Positions 22,935-35,266 are shown, numbered from the stretch's first letter. The stretch is DNA of 64,000 bases from Kingdonia uniflora (GCA_014058105.1 JACGCM010000669.1:496001-560000); one strand, 5' to 3'. Notes: generated by a model from the sequence alone, not told the origin. A program made the numbers and translations.

Positions 22935-23965
22935 AAGTCATCAATTTCGAATTTGCCACTCCGAAATCTTATGTTATATGAACTAGTTAGCATATGATGA
23001 TATTGACCCAAGTTGGTAATAGCTCAAACTTGTGTTTTGACGATCCAATTCATTATAAAGGCTAACTCGAACTCATTTTCTTCATCAGTGAACTCGTGAT
23101 CTTTGACGGGATGATGATATTCTCTTGGGATTACTACTTTCTGTTCCATATAAGCAAGGAGGAATGGGGATTATCTTAGTGTTGTACGATAAGCCCACAA
23201 GACATGTGACAACTCTCTTATCTAATTGTCATTTTTCTATGATTTGAGTATCTTCTTGATTCCATCCACTATAGTCTAGTTTGTGATTTTGGCCTGCCCA
23301 TTGCCATGGGAGTAGTATGGATTGGTGGGTGAATGAATGATGTTGTTTATATTTAGAAATGCCACTACCTTCTCTCCAGCGGACTGTGTGCCGTTATCAA
23401 TCCGAATTAGGTGGGGGTAACCAAATCATGTGATGATATGTTCCCAGATGAATGAGATGACTTCTTCTTCTCGAGTTTGATAGAGGGGAACTGCTTCAAC
23501 CCACTTTGTAAAGTAATCTGTTACTACGTATAAGAACCTTTGGCTACCCAGCGTGTTTGGGAATTTGCTAAGTAGATTGAGTGCCCATCGCTTGAAAGGC
23601 CAGAATACCTCACTTGCGTGGAGCTTAAGAATAGGAGCCCGTATTTCATTGCCATATTGTTGGCACGCGTCGCATTTTCATAAATATTCCTCAGCCTTCT
23701 TTTTTATTTTGTGCAAGAATACTCCTTATGTAATTGCTATGTTTGCGTGTGAGTGTCCCGCGACATAAGAGTCACAAGTTCCTTGATGCAAATCTTTTAG
23801 TATTTTATCAATTTCTATTTTCGGGAGGCACTTAAGGTGTGGGCCAGTGGCCGACCTTCTATATAAGTCATCTTTCTGAACTGTATAACGCTTCTCATTT
23901 TTAATTAACTGTCGACGCTCTTTTGGATCTTCTGGAAGTGGCCCATCGCACTTGTTCTCTGGGCT
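22935..23965 (-). pseudogene. element B: integrase (main part)
   Basis: The best-preserved integrase in the window. In order on the minus strand: zinc-binding 'LHQGTCDSYVAGHS' and 'KCDACQQYGNE'; core 'WALNLLSKFP' (the usual first Asp is Asn), 'TDYFTKWVEAVPLYQTREEE', 'LIRIDNGTQS' (second Asp), 'GNGQAKITN' (region of the catalytic Glu, here Lys), 'LWAYRTT'; then 'GQYHHMLTSSYN' and 'KFEIDDLV' at the CACTA break. It continues at 20104. Confidence 0.8.
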
Positions 23966-24019
23966 AAGATATGTGAGAAAAGGTTTCCTCCAATTGTCTT
24001 CCTCCTATTCATCACCCCA

Positions 24020-24480
24020 AGTGTTGATCGCGCATACCGCTGAGAAATTAATGCTGGGGGTTTAAGCCACTTTGATCTGGAGGTACCTTGATTTTGTACC
24101 TAAGACCTCAGCTAAGTAAGCCAAGGAATCGGCATGTCGATTTTTGCCACGAGGTAAAAAATCGATAGTTGCTTTATCAAATCTGCTCATCCTGTCAACA
24201 ACTAGGGCTACATAATCAAACATTTTTCAATTCTTCTTGTATCGCTTAAAGTAGTGGTGGACGATCAATAATAAGTTGGTATAGACCGATAGTTCAAGAG
24301 CTCTGATCTTCAATGTAATATCTAGGCCATGAATTAATATTTAGTACTTGTGACATTGTTTGAGGCTTCAAAATTAAGGCATATTGGCATCTCAATTTTG
24401 TCATTAGAGGGATCATCTCTGAGTTCTTCAATTAGATCTGGATCATGCTCCTCCCAAACTGGATCTTTTACTGGGAAGTC
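24020..24480 (-). pseudogene. element B: second RNase H (N-terminus deleted)
   Basis: 'FEASNNVT', 'LSVYTNLLLIVHH' and 'LPRGKNRHADSLAYLAEVLG' are recognisable. The opening DGSAGPAG block with the first catalytic Asp is absent. Compared with F a short segment between 'DDPSNDK' and 'NFEASNN' is deleted. Confidence 0.7.
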
Positions 24481-24519
24481 TGTTAAAAAATTAGCTACTA
24501 CCTAACCTTTATTTGAGGT

Positions 24520-24905
24520 TCTCTATTCAAACTTGATATTGTGTTCACCCAAAGTGACATACCATTAATGTACTATGTGTAATTTCTCCTTCTTAGATAG
24601 TACTTCCCCAAGTGGATAATTTATCATGACCTTGACAGAATGTGCTTGAAAATAGTGTTTGAGATTCTGTGAAGTGTACACGAGTGTGAGGAGTAGTGGC
24701 TCGATCTTAAAATATCTTGTTTCCGCTGGTGTGAGGCTCTTGCTTATAAAATATACTGGCTTCTCAATCTTTCCTTCAAGCCAAATGAGAACCGAGCTGA
24801 GAGAGTTATCTATAACTATGAGGTAGATGATAAATTCCTCATTTTTTATCAGGGTGCTCATTATGGGAGATTTCCCAAGATAGATTTTGAGTTCTTAAGA
24901 AGTTG
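24520..24905 (-). pseudogene. element B: RNase H domain
   Basis: 'SPIMSTLIKNEEFIIYL', 'PVYFISKSLTPAETRY', 'YTSQNLKHYFQAHSVKVMI' and 'LGEHNIKFE' form the tether/RNase H region of Ty3/gypsy pol. The 99-codon open stretch at 24565-24861 is part of it. Confidence 0.75.
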
Positions 24906-24999
24906 TTTCATATTCTGCAATCCAATCAATTTCTTCAGTTTGTCATCCTTTGCCTCTTCTGGTGAATCCATGAAGTAGCATGAACAACCATCGACATTA

Positions 25000-25652
25000 A
25001 TCTAAAGACTCAGAAATAAATCTATTGATAGCTGCAATCTTGTTAGCAAGCATCTGTTCATCTTTCTTTGTTTGTGGTGATGACATAAAGATTAAAGCTC
25101 GCATTTGATTTGGATCAGCTTCGATTCATTTCTTGCTGATAAGATGTCCCAGAAAATTGCTAGTGTCACTCCGAATTGATATTTATCTGGATTGAGCTTC
25201 ATTCGGTATGACCGTAATATGTTAAAGAGTGTATCGAGATGTGCAATATGATCCTCCTTCTGTAAGCTTTTGCAGAGTTGATCGTCAATATATACTTAAA
25301 CGATCATCCCCAAGTGTTGGTTGAACATGCTCGCCACTTACCTTAGATAGGTTGCTCCTGCATTCTTTAGTCTGAAAGGCATGACTTTGTAATAGTAGAG
25401 CCATCTTTCAGTGATGAAGGTTATATTTTCTTGATCTTTATCTAAGAGGGGAATTTTGTTATTCCCTAAAGCAGCGTCCATCATAGATAATAGCTCGTGA
25501 CCTACTGTAGAATCAAGGATTTATTGAATAATGGAAAGAGGAAAACTGGCTTTCAGTGTATATTTGTTTAGATCTTTAAAATCTACACAAACTCAAACTT
25601 CTCCATCTTTTTTGAAACTGCTGTAATGTTCGAGATCCATTTCGGGTAGTTG
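25000..25652 (-). pseudogene. element B: reverse transcriptase, main part
   Basis: It begins right after X: 'NYPKWISNITAVSKKDGEV'. Next come 'VCVDFKDLNKYT', 'VGHELLSMMDA', 'YYYKVMPFRLKNAGATY' and the catalytic 'VYIDDQL' (YxDD box retained, near 25290). The end has 'LRSYRMKLNPDKYQFGV'. A handful of stops interrupt it. The first part of RT is at 37409-37525, on the far side of X. Confidence 0.8.
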
Positions 25653-25657
25653 GTTTC
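25653..25657. repeat. target-site duplication of X (gtttc on +), left
   Basis: GAAAC on the minus strand, identical to 37404-37408. Confidence 0.85.
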
Positions 25658-26130
25658 TGTAATAAAGTGCTTTTCGGGAGGATAATCTTTGCCAATACTT
25701 TTAGTAAGGATGATACAATAAAGTGTTTAAACAGACAAGAGTTTTCATGGATACTTAATAAATGCTGAGAAAAACCACAACCTTGAAGAGGATTTTGATG
25801 TAAAATCTAATAAGTTGCTAATTATTATAATTTGTTGGGTGATATGAATATAATGATGAACGAATAGTAAAGTTGTGGATCCGAATAACTTATTCTTTGC
25901 CTGTATTTATAGTGGATACATGCAGTTTTACAAAAAGATAAACAATTTCCTATTTTGGGGGTAGTGGGTGAACTTCGCAGATCTCCAATATCTCTTTTTT
26001 ACCAAGCACAGCGGCTACTTTTAGTAGGTCGAGGACTTGTGGTTATAGACGTGACATCTTCTTGAATGTTGGGCTATCTTCGATTAATGTCCGTTGGCCT
26101 CTCGTTGTTGAATCTGGGAAATATACTACA
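25658..26130 (-). repeat. 3' LTR of element X
   Basis: On the minus strand, TGTAGTATATTTCC...TTTATTACA, 473 bp. TATA box TATAAATACAG at about 25902-25912. It carries about 60 bp (near 25714-25780) that the 5' LTR lacks. Confidence 0.85.
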
Positions 26131-26150
26131 ACAATCGCCCCATTCTTGAT
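26131..26150 (-). promoter_or_regulatory. polypurine tract of element X
   Basis: On the minus strand, AAGAATGGGGCGATTGT immediately before the 3' LTR; its end (GGGGCGATTGT) resembles A's GGGGGCGATTG. Confidence 0.7.
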
Positions 26151-26364
26151 ATAAGTACTTGTGGTTGTGTTGAGAAAAAAATTGGAAGTTGAAGAGGTTG
26201 TCAAATGTCCCATAAGTCTTTATTCTGTCATTTTCATGGTAAAAGTCAAATGAATCTGGTCACTTTAGTTTCCCGAGGATCATTTATCATAGGACATCAG
26301 TTTTTGTAATTTCTAGAATGTTGGATTATAAATAAATGGAGAAAAAAGTGTTACTGTTCGATGG

Positions 26365-26622
26365 GTGAATGGTTTGGTAGCTGTAATGGTAAAGATGTTA
26401 CCCCAGGCATGGCATAGTGAGTGGTTGGAGTTTGTAGATGGTAATTGTGACGACTATACAGAGGTAAACCTTGGTGTTATGTCTTTGTTGTTATTTAATC
26501 ATAATCCGGTGGTTATGATAGTTGGGAGAATTGTGGGAGGTAGAGGTAGAGAGCGTCAACACGTAGTTTGTCCATTGGAGCTAGTATCATTTATTGTTGC
26601 AGAAGGTTTTGGAGCTCAATAA
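26365..26622 (+). CDS. element X: ORF in the aORF0 position (85 codons)
   Basis: First ORF inside the 3' LTR on the antisense strand, where A, E and F have aORF0. Its start does not match theirs. It contains 'GRIVGGRGRERQ', possibly related to the Gly/Arg-rich part of aORF0. Homology is uncertain; no function is proposed. Confidence 0.3.
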   Translation: MNGLVAVMVKMLPQAWHSEWLEFVDGNCDDYTEVNLGVMSLLLFNHNPVVMIVGRIVGGRGRERQHVVCPLELVSFIVAEGFGAQ

Positions 26623-27227
26623 TTGTTTGAAGATGATGATGCGAAGGCGGGTAAGTTGTCCTGTGTCGCTTGTCGATACAATTTTTTTTTTTTGTAATTT
26701 TCTGCAGCTGTCTCTTTACATGATACACACAGGCAGCTATTTTTAAAAGTTCCCTAACCTAAGATTTATTGAGTTTCTTAGGATATCGTTGCCCCTGTCG
26801 CTAGAGGATATGCCAGATTCTGGTTAAAAGAAACACATAGCTTCGAGTCCTTTATATTGAATGATAGAATCGTAAAATGTAGCTTGATGTAATGTAATCG
26901 AAGGAGTGAATTGTCGAATGTAAACTGTAATAGAGTGTTTTATGAATAAACTTTGTCTTTGATTTTGTATTTTCATTTGTAGATGGTGATCTCGAAGAAA
27001 TGAAATTTATTAGCCGAATATAAGTAATCGAGTTAGTTGATAATGAGATAGATTTTTATGAATTTGTGCAAATTTTGAGGTTATGCTGTCAAGTTTATTA
27101 GATCTTGAACTGGATTTTATTGACTGTGTAGGGCTAGAAGCCATTTCCTAGGATGATTGATTTGACTATGATGTGTAGAGTTCCAATGTGAATTTAATGA
27201 GTGATTTGACTGTTCATGGTTGCTGTG

Positions 27228-27235
27228 TATATAAA
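27228..27235 (+). promoter_or_regulatory. TATA box of X aORF1-like gene
   Basis: TATATAAA, 39-46 bp before the ATG at 27274; the same spacing as in A, B and F. Confidence 0.55.
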
Positions 27236-27273
27236 TGCCATATGGGATTTGGAGTTTATTTGCATTAGTGGAG

Positions 27274-27507
27274 ATGGTGAGGATGAGGGTGCAAGTTCAG
27301 GAGCATGAGCATTCCAATCGTGTTTATGCAAAGTATTGGGAGTTACTGGACAGGTATTTTGGTAAGAGTTACGTAAACGGACAAGTATTTATGCCAGTGG
27401 AGCCTAAATATGAAGAGTTGAGTGAAGTGGAGGTGAAGGAGGAAAAAGAGGAGTATGAATTCCATTGTAACTTGCAATTCTTGAGTGTTCCTGAGCGCAT
27501 CGGCTAG
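27274..27507 (+). CDS. element X: aORF1-like ORF
   Basis: Starts MVRMRVQ (B: MVRTRS) at the same place relative to a TATA box, second from the 3' LTR. It is a 77-codon protein ending in a strongly acidic block ('KYEELSEVEVKEEKEEYEF'). The sequence has diverged beyond clear alignment except at the start, so homology rests mainly on position. No Gly-Cys-x-x-Cys tail is visible before the stop, but some reading continues past it ('AFVNKEDDLAGRRV'). Confidence 0.4.
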   Translation: MVRMRVQVQEHEHSNRVYAKYWELLDRYFGKSYVNGQVFMPVEPKYEELSEVEVKEEKEEYEFHCNLQFLSVPERIG

Positions 27508-28494
27508 ATAAGGAGTCGAGCCAAGGCTTTTGTGAATAAAGAAGATGACTTGGCTGGTCGAAGAGTTTGAAGAGTGCAATGAGTGTTGTTGTATATAACA
27601 AATGAGTTTATGAGTAAGGTGTTACTTGAAATTAATGAATATATTTATTGTGGATGTGTGTGATTGAAATGTTCTTGAACATGATGTGACTTGTTTGAAT
27701 GAATGAAAGTTACTGAAACAATATTGTATGGGTATGTGAATGTATATATTTTGACCTTCGTATAGTTTATTTATCGAAGAATATTTGAATTTTGAATGTC
27801 TGTTAAAACTGTCTCGAAAATATAAGAGAGCTGTAAATAAGGATAGACGTGTGTATGTAAATGAAAAAAAATGGCTAAGTGTACTCCTTTAGGTAATATT
27901 ATGAAGTATAAGGAAATGGATGTACAACTTCTGTGTGATAAAATGGGTTGTGCTTTGACGAGGATGGATATATCAGAGGATTTAAAATGAGATATTGAAG
28001 GGTTGGAGCAATAGTACATAGGCCTATTGGCTTTTAGAAGGTGAAGAATAAAAGACTTCGAGAAATTGCCCCATGGTTGGCAACTATTCACACTTTATAA
28101 ATTTTGAATATATTTCTTCAAGTGCGAATTCGTTATGCTCATCGCTTGAATCGCTGTTAACGATTGGGAACGAGAAGATAAGTATACTAATTGAGAGGGA
28201 AAAGCGTACAAAATAGAGGGATACCGAGGCAGTGCAAATTCAAGGTTAGTATTTTTTTGTACTCGTTTGATATTCATTAATTATGTTAAAAACCCTTTGT
28301 AGATTTAGACACGTTAGTGATAGTGTAGGAAGTTATTTTATTTAGAAAGGTTCAAGTGAAAGTAATTACAAAAATACTGCGGGGAGGGTTTTTCTAAAAT
28401 TGGTTGATATGGAGTGATGATGGTGTGATTAATGGAGGCATTACTGCTATAAAGATTTAAAGGATGTTAAAGTAAGGTAGGCTGCTGGAAATGG

Positions 28495-28758
28495 GTGGTG
28501 ATGAGTAGAGAGAGTGATTTGTGGGCATCGCTGTTTTTACGACGCGACTATAGAGGAATTTCAAGTGTTGGAGATGTAAATGAGAACGGTTCAGTAATAG
28601 AGCGCCGGATTATGTGTGATTTGGCCAGGTTTTACGCTAGAAAGGGCGAAGTTCTCTTTTTTGAAACTGTTCTTTTGGTGGAAAGCAGGGTATTGATGAA
28701 GTGTCTTCGTGAAGCTTTGGTTCTTGAATCTTTGATAACAAATGTTAGTGACAGATAA
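28495..28758 (+). CDS. element X: unrecognised ORF upstream of the aG-like domain
   Basis: 88 codons in the antisense region between aORF1 and the PF04195-like exon. The protein is basic and Leu-rich ('CDLARFYARKGEVLFFETVL'). It may be part of the first aG exon or a chance frame. I do not recognise it. Confidence 0.25.
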   Translation: MVMSRESDLWASLFLRRDYRGISSVGDVNENGSVIERRIMCDLARFYARKGEVLFFETVLLVESRVLMKCLREALVLESLITNVSDR

Positions 28759-28948
28759 ATAGTTATCAATTTTTTGACTTTGGAAGAATAGTAAAGAAAT
28801 CTTGTATCGAGAACTTAATGTAGTATTAGTGTATTCAGATAGTGAATGAAAGAATGATGTGTTGGAGATTAAATTCGATAACGAAATGAATATTAGTATA
28901 TGAACATATATAATGTATTAGTTATGAGATAGACTAATTTTGTAAAAA

Positions 28949-31291
28949 ATGGAATCTAATTTTTGGTTCATAAAAATGGCTGAACCTATTCAAATCGATG
29001 ATAAAGATATTTTCGAGAACCTTCCAGATGTAGAGCCCCTACTAATTGATGTGACAGCCTGTGTCCAAAAGTTGGGTGGTAGGTATAGGGTGGGGCCGAG
29101 TAGCATAGATTTGGCTAATGCCGACCAATTTAAGGTGGCAGCCAGGGATGTCGAAGTATCTGATAAGGAGGGTACTGAGATAAATGTTGATCACGAGCCA
29201 CAGGCTAGTAACCGAGAAGGTAGTGGTGTGTGGAGGGGGGGGGGAGGTAAATATTGAGGATGATGATGGGGATTGTTATGGTTAGGGTCCAAAAACAAGT
29301 AAAAATTTGTGTTTTAAAAAGAAGTACGGTATTCCTCAAGATATTAAGTTAGAGGTATATTAATATGAAATAACTGATCAAGAAATTCCATTGGATGGCA
29401 TTCTTGTCCATCGAGAATAAATCAAAAATGGTTTAAAGCATCCTCTTCGAGCTGATCAGAAGAGGTTATTGAATTTCTTCGATGTGGCATCTGGTCCGTT
29501 TAATCCTAATGTTTATGACCTCTTTCATGTATGTGTGATGATAAATAGTCGATTAAAGGCAAGGGGGGAAGAGTTGATCGCGGTTGATGATCTATGTGTA
29601 TACTACAGATTCAAACAAAGCCCTCAGAAGTTACAATATCGGTACTGGGCATGGTTTTTGAAGAAACCTCTATTTTATAATATGGTATCAATAGGAGGGC
29701 AGTATAGAGACGAACATCTTCTCATTTCAGGGAACTATGAGTTTGACAAGAAAGATCTGGGGGAGCCCTTGAGAAGAAAGACTTTCCATTTAGGTTTATG
29801 GTTTGGTAACGTAATTGTCAATGTTTTGGATTTGTTTGTAGTTGCTGAAATTGTTGTATAACTGCTGTTTTATGTTTTTACTGCTTTGAAAGAGATTGAT
29901 AGGAACTCAACCGTAAAAGAGAAGCTATATAATATCAGGAAGGGATTTTTCAATAGGATCGACAACCTAGTTATTGATCAAGAGAAAGTGGACACTTTGT
30001 TTCAAGAAATAGGGCTAGAGATCGAGGGCTAAAGAAGCAGAGGGTTCGGTTGTCGAGGGAAAGATGTCTGCGAGGAACAAAAGGGCTGCATTCTCGTGTT
30101 TGCCTCTCGAGAATCCTATACTGAGTGGTTACACCACCGATTTGGCAACTGTTGAAAGGGATGCGATGCTGACGAAATTGTTCGGCAATAGTAAAAGAAA
30201 GAGGGCTGCTATCTTGGTTGTTGCTCTATTGTTACTCCCGAAGAGGGCTTCTTGAAGATCAACAATCGAGGAGGGGGTAAAAATCAAAACCCCAATTGTG
30301 GTACCTGATGGGCAACCTCCAAAGGGTTCGACAAGCATGCTGCCAAAGAAGAAGGTATCTTTAGAGTTGACGAATAATTAATTTATCGATGAGTCAGAAA
30401 CCATGGTCCAAAAGACAATGGATGCTTATCTGTCTGGGATGACTATGGTGGAGGAGGAAGTTGAGGATTGTTTGGAGGGGGCAGAAAGTTTGATGATTTT
30501 TCTCAGTGAGGGCTACCGAAACATGCCTATGGTGACAAATTTTTCTATTTTTCTTCGATTAAAGAAGTTGGTGCCCCATTCAATACTCATATTATGAATG
30601 TAATGCAGATCAAGAAGTTGTTGACCGAGGGTAAACCTTATATTGCTGGTGCTGGTACTTTGGCAAATCTGTTACTTGCCTACAAGAATAGTGAAAAATA
30701 GCTAGTGAAGGATAAAGAAGATCTGATCAAGGAGAAGAAGAAGTTAGAGGCGAGTCTGGGTAGGTATAAGCTCGGCTTCGGGAAGGAGAAGGAAGTTGCT
30801 CTTCGTGATGTGAAGAAAACTTTTGATAAACGGGTCGAGAAGATAAGGGCCGACGTTGCGAAAGATAAAGATGAGGTTGTCTCTGTAGAGAATAAATTTT
30901 TGAGAATGATCTGCGAGAGTAGATTAATGCTACTCAAAGGGTTATGGAGGTTGAGCATGGAAAGATCTTGGTGGAGGTGAGGGCTGCACTTAATCAAGAG
31001 AACCTCAATACATGCAAGAAGTTGAAGGACAATTTTGTGGGACGGTTTAAGGAGATGGAAAATATAAAAGATTTTTACAAGAAGTTAGCTGTTGCGGGTA
31101 ACCAATTTTTTCTTGATTCAGACCTGAAGGACGAAGTGTCTGAAACACCTGAGGTTCCAAATGGACTTGAGGCTACTGAGGATCCAGTGATTACGATCCC
31201 TGAGGGTTGTTGTCCCAGGGAAATATTGGATGAGCTTACTCCAAGTGTACATGTGAAGGTCGATTCTGCCATCTCTCCCCCTGCAGAGTAA
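28949..31291 (+). CDS. element X: antisense aG-like gene with PF04195-like domain (decayed)
   Basis: 28949-29257 is an acidic N-terminal part ('[19 protein letters not shown]'). 29290-29861 is the domain: '[14 protein letters not shown]', '[20 protein letters not shown]', '[20 protein letters not shown]', then '[19 protein letters not shown]'. Its shape (an entry motif, 'hpL', '[10 protein letters not shown]') is the clearest PF04195-type match in the window. 30705-31291 is coiled coil in overlapping frames ('[20 protein letters not shown]') with an acidic C-terminus. Frames change near 29860, 30255 and 30980, partly from introns I did not resolve and partly from decay. Convergent with X pol. 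Confidence 0.55.
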
Positions 31292-31861
31292 ATATCTATT
31301 ATTTAAAGATGTTTGTTTTGAATGAAAGTTGTGAAAATGGTCGATGGGACCTAAACAATATATTTTTATTTTTAGAATGCTGATGTTTATGTTTTTCGAA
31401 GAATTTTGTGAAAGTAATTTATGCATAGTTTTTGTGAAATTTATGTTAAGTATTTTTGTTCAACAAGATTGATAGTAAGAGATATGATTGTAGATAGTGG
31501 CATAGTGTTGCTTTGAATAAAGTATTTTGATGATTAAAAGAGGATCATATAATGGCAAGTATCTAAAATGATTACCAGATGTTATTCCTCGATGGGATAT
31601 TTGGGTTTTGATTGAAAATAATAAAACATGACATGTTTTGTTTGATAAGTAAGGAATACAAGTGAGATTATCTTATAATTGGATAGTGTTTGTTGAAGAG
31701 ATGAATATTAGTTGTGACGGATACTGATTAAGTATGGATCGATACTAAGTGAAACTAAAGAGAGTAAAGATGAATGTGTGACAGATGTAATTGAAAGTAA
31801 AGATAGTTATATTGGAATCAGTCGAAAGCGGTTAGAGTTGTTATTTGAAAAACATTTTTAG

Positions 31862-32990
31862 TTGGGCTATATTCCATCGATATTCGAGCTGTATTTCATC
31901 TTTGGTCATTAACCAGAAAGTCCTATTATCGGTTTTGTCACTGATAATGTATGGTCCTTCCCAGTTTTCTAATAATTTGCCAGAATTTTTAGGTCGAATA
32001 CTGTCTTAGATTCCTCGAAGGACAAGGTCGCCAATGCCGGATTTTCACTTTTGAACCTTTATGTTGTAAGCTTTCTTGAATGTGTCATGGTACCTCCCCA
32101 AGTTCGTAATGGCTTTGTCTCAGGTTTCTTCTATCTAATTGAGGTTGCAAAGGAGTCCTAGTTCAATGTCTTCATCTGTAATTTTTCTTCGACCACTCGG
32201 TAGATCGAGCTCTAAAGGTACGACTTCTTCAGTGCCGAAGGCCATCATAAATGGAGTACAACCTGTAAATGTTCAAAGAGTTGTCCTGTATGCCCATAGA
32301 ACACTTAGTAATTCATCGACCCATCTGTATTTCATATCGTCGAGACGCTTGCACAGTTCTGATTTAATGCTTTTGTTGATGGCTTCAGCTTGTCCATTAC
32401 CTTCAGGATAGTATGGTATCGAAGAAGATAGTTGAATTTTGTATTTTGGAGGAAACTAAGAACTTTGCTGCTGATGAATTGTTTGCCGTTATCAGATCGT
32501 ATCATGTGCGAGCAGCCAAATTTGGTTATGTTGTATTCCTAAAAAAACTTAATAACTTTATTTTCGTTAGTGTGACATAGAGGAACTGCTTCGATCCATT
32601 TGATGAAGTAGTCTGTGGCTATAAGAATGAACTTGCAATTTCCCAATGCTAGGTGGAAATGTCCAATGATATCGATCCCCCATCTTTTGATTGGCCAGAG
32701 GACATTGCTTATGTGCAAGTCAAGTGCTAGGCTTTTGATGTCTTGAGCGTGGATTTGGCATTTGTAGCACCTATAAACAAAGTCTTCGTAGTCTTATCGC
32801 ATCTTCGGCCAGTATAACCCTTGAGTGAATGTCCGCTGGGCTAATGATCATCTGAAATGTGAGTTGCGCAGATTTCTTCATGAAGTTCTTAGATTTTAAT
32901 TTGGGCCTATTTCTGAGAGATGCATTCAATAAGAGGTCCTCCTCCTGCGATGCGATATAAAACTTTATCTTAAACTATGAATCTTGGGCT
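31862..32990 (-). pseudogene. element X: integrase
   Basis: Clear Tat integrase on the minus strand: '[20 protein letters not shown]' (catalytic Glu), '[11 protein letters not shown]', 'TGCTPFMMAFGTEEVVPLEL', then 'ITNLGRYHDTFKKAYN' and 'GKLLENWEGPYIISDKTDN'. The upstream core is more damaged by stops. About 570 bp separates its end from the end of the aG-like gene, with no tandem repeat visible. Confidence 0.8.
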
Positions 32991-33059
32991 TTTGGTTAAG
33001 AGTGATCGGGCCTCTTCTTTGTTACTTGGGAGGACGCTGGAATTGAGGTATGCATAGTA

Positions 33060-33545
33060 TTAACTTCTCCAATCTTTGTCAACTTTGTCGTTAGTAACAT
33101 TGATTTGCATCTTGAAGCTTATATCATGACTAGAATGTTTGATAACATCGATATCCAAAGTTCTCTTTTCACTGTCTTTAAGCATTGTAACAATGAAGGA
33201 TAATGCGTCGGCGTGTCGGTTTTCTGCTCGAGGAAGGTAAGAGATTGTTGATGTCTTGAATTTGCACATTTTCTTTTCGACCAAGGCTGTATAATCAACC
33301 ATCTTGCCTGATATCTTGAATGTCTTATTGTAATGGTTGGCGATGAGTAAAGAGTTAACTTATATAGCTATTTCTTCTGCCCCAAGTGCTATAGCATGAT
33401 CCAGTCCATGAAGGATAGTTTCATATTCTGTTTCATTATTGGTGGCATAAAACATAAGTTTAATAGCTTTCGTGATACGATGATTAGAAGGTGTAACAAG
33501 GACGATGCTGATTCTTGATCCTCAGGGTCCGGCAGATCCATCTTT
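33060..33545 (-). pseudogene. element X: second RNase H
   Basis: 'DGSAGP', 'NNETEYETILHGLDHA' (catalytic Glu), 'NSLLIANHY' and 'YLPRAENRHADALSF' in order. The last 80 codons (33060-33302) are open. The first part has stops. Confidence 0.75.
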
Positions 33546-33551
33546 GATGAG

Positions 33552-34050
33552 TCACCATTCTATGCTTCGTGACCATACGTTTGGTTCTGCGATTAAGTCA
33601 TAATTAAATACTTCTTCGAGTTCTTCCCAATCGGGGACTTCGACTGGAAAATCTACCGAAAATTCAGCTACTGCTTGTCCTTTGATAGATATCTGAGGCT
33701 CGAAGGGGATGTTATATTCGCTGAGGAATACAGACCATTGTTGAACTCTTAGAGATTTTTCTTTTTTAGAGAGTACAAGTTTGAGAGGATATTTGGTAAA
33801 GATTTTGATGGGATGAGCTTGGAAATATGGTCGAAGTTTCTGAAAGCTGTAGACCAAGCGAGTAGCTATTTTTTAGTTGTTGTATATCTTTTCTCAGTAG
33901 GTATAAGAGTTTTGTTAATTAAGTAGATTGGCTTATCCACACTTTCGCCTTATCGAATAAGGACAGAGCTAATGGAATCATCGGTTGTTGATAAGTTTAT
34001 TGTCAGTATTTTACCATCAATTGGAGTACACATTATAGGAGGATGCCCCA
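33552..34050 (-). pseudogene. element X: RNase H domain
   Basis: 'YSFQKLRPYFQAHPIKIF', 'YPLKLVLSKKEKSLRVQQW' and 'EYNIPFEPQISIKGQAVAE' match the tether and end of the RT-linked RNase H. 33552-33857 is open for 101 codons. Confidence 0.75.
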
Positions 34051-34099
34051 AGTATTATTTAAGATCTTGGAAAGCCAATTCACAGTCAGGGGTCCAAAT

Positions 34100-34978
34100 G
34101 TTTTCTTGGGCTATTTCTTAGAAAGTGGAGTTGGATTCCCACGAAGGAGGTAAAGAAGCTTGCTTTGATCTGATGACTTGGAAATGAACCTCTAAAGAGC
34201 TACAATCATGCCTGCAAATTTTTGTGCATCCTTTTAGGTCGCGGATATGACATTGCCATGAGTGCTTTGATTTGTGTCAGATCAATTTCGATTCCTCTTT
34301 TACTAACTAGGTATCCCAAAAATTTACCAGATGTGACACCGAATTGGCATTTTTTTAGGCTAAGTTTAATCCGGTAGGTACGGAGGATATCGAAGATGGT
34401 TCATAGGTTGTTACAATAGTCTTCACGCTTCAAGCTTTTGCAAATTATATCATTGATATAAGCCTCCATGATTTTTCCCAAATGATCTTTGAACATTCTA
34501 GTGATAAGCCGTTGGTAAGTGGCTCCTACATTCTTTAATCCAAAAGGCATTACTGTATAATAGTAGAGACCTCTTTCTATGAAAAAAGTTGTTTCTTCCT
34601 AATCTTCTTTAGCGAGAGGAGCCTGATTGTAACCGGAGTCTGTATCCCTCATTAAAAGAAGTTTGATCCCTCCTACAAAGTCGAGGAGTTGCTGGATCAG
34701 TAGGAGAAGAAATTATTTTTCGGTGTAAACTTGTTGGGTTCGGTAAAATTAACACAAATTATGATTTTCCTATTCTTCTTTAGGACTACCACTATGTTAG
34801 AAACCCATTTTCGATATTTTACTTCTCGAATAAATCCTGCACAAAAGAGTTTATCAATTTCTTTATTTACAGCCTTGTGAAGGCGGGGTGCTAGATTTCG
34901 ACGCTTTTGTACAGCTGCTTTGCTATGTGGAAGGAGATTGAGCATGCGGCATGCGATCGAGGGATCGATGCCGGGCAT
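34100..34978 (-). pseudogene. element X: reverse transcriptase
   Basis: Starts with the lineage-typical 'MPGIDPSIACRMLNLLPHS', then 'AVNKEIDKLFCAGFIREVKY' and 'KWVSNIVVVLKKNRK'. The catalytic box reads 'AYINDII' (YIND instead of YxDD), which would abolish polymerisation. 'TYRIKLSLKKCQFGV' follows. Stops are scattered through the second half. Confidence 0.8.
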
Positions 34979-35266
34979 CTCTTGGAAAGACCATGTAAAG
35001 ATGTTGATATTTTCTTCAGGAGTTGAATCATGGTTTATTTTTCATCGAATGACACCTTGGAGCCAATAAAGGTATTACCGCCGAGCCCATCGAGTTTAAT
35101 GGAATCTACTAACTTAGTATCATGTTGCTCGAATGTGAGGGGTGCTTCCTGCTGTAGTTGCTATGCCTTTTGAAGTTTTGCTGTGTGAGAGTTGGTTGTG
35201 GTATTCTCATACATACGTGCTACTTCTTAACTTCCTTTAATTTTATAGACTCTGATCTGTTGGAAA

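Noticed and set aside
28245..28302. 58-bp intron in X (GTTAGT...TTTGTAG)
   Set aside because: Sites look good, but the intron is very short for a plant and its place does not match intron 1 of A, B and F; not enough support.
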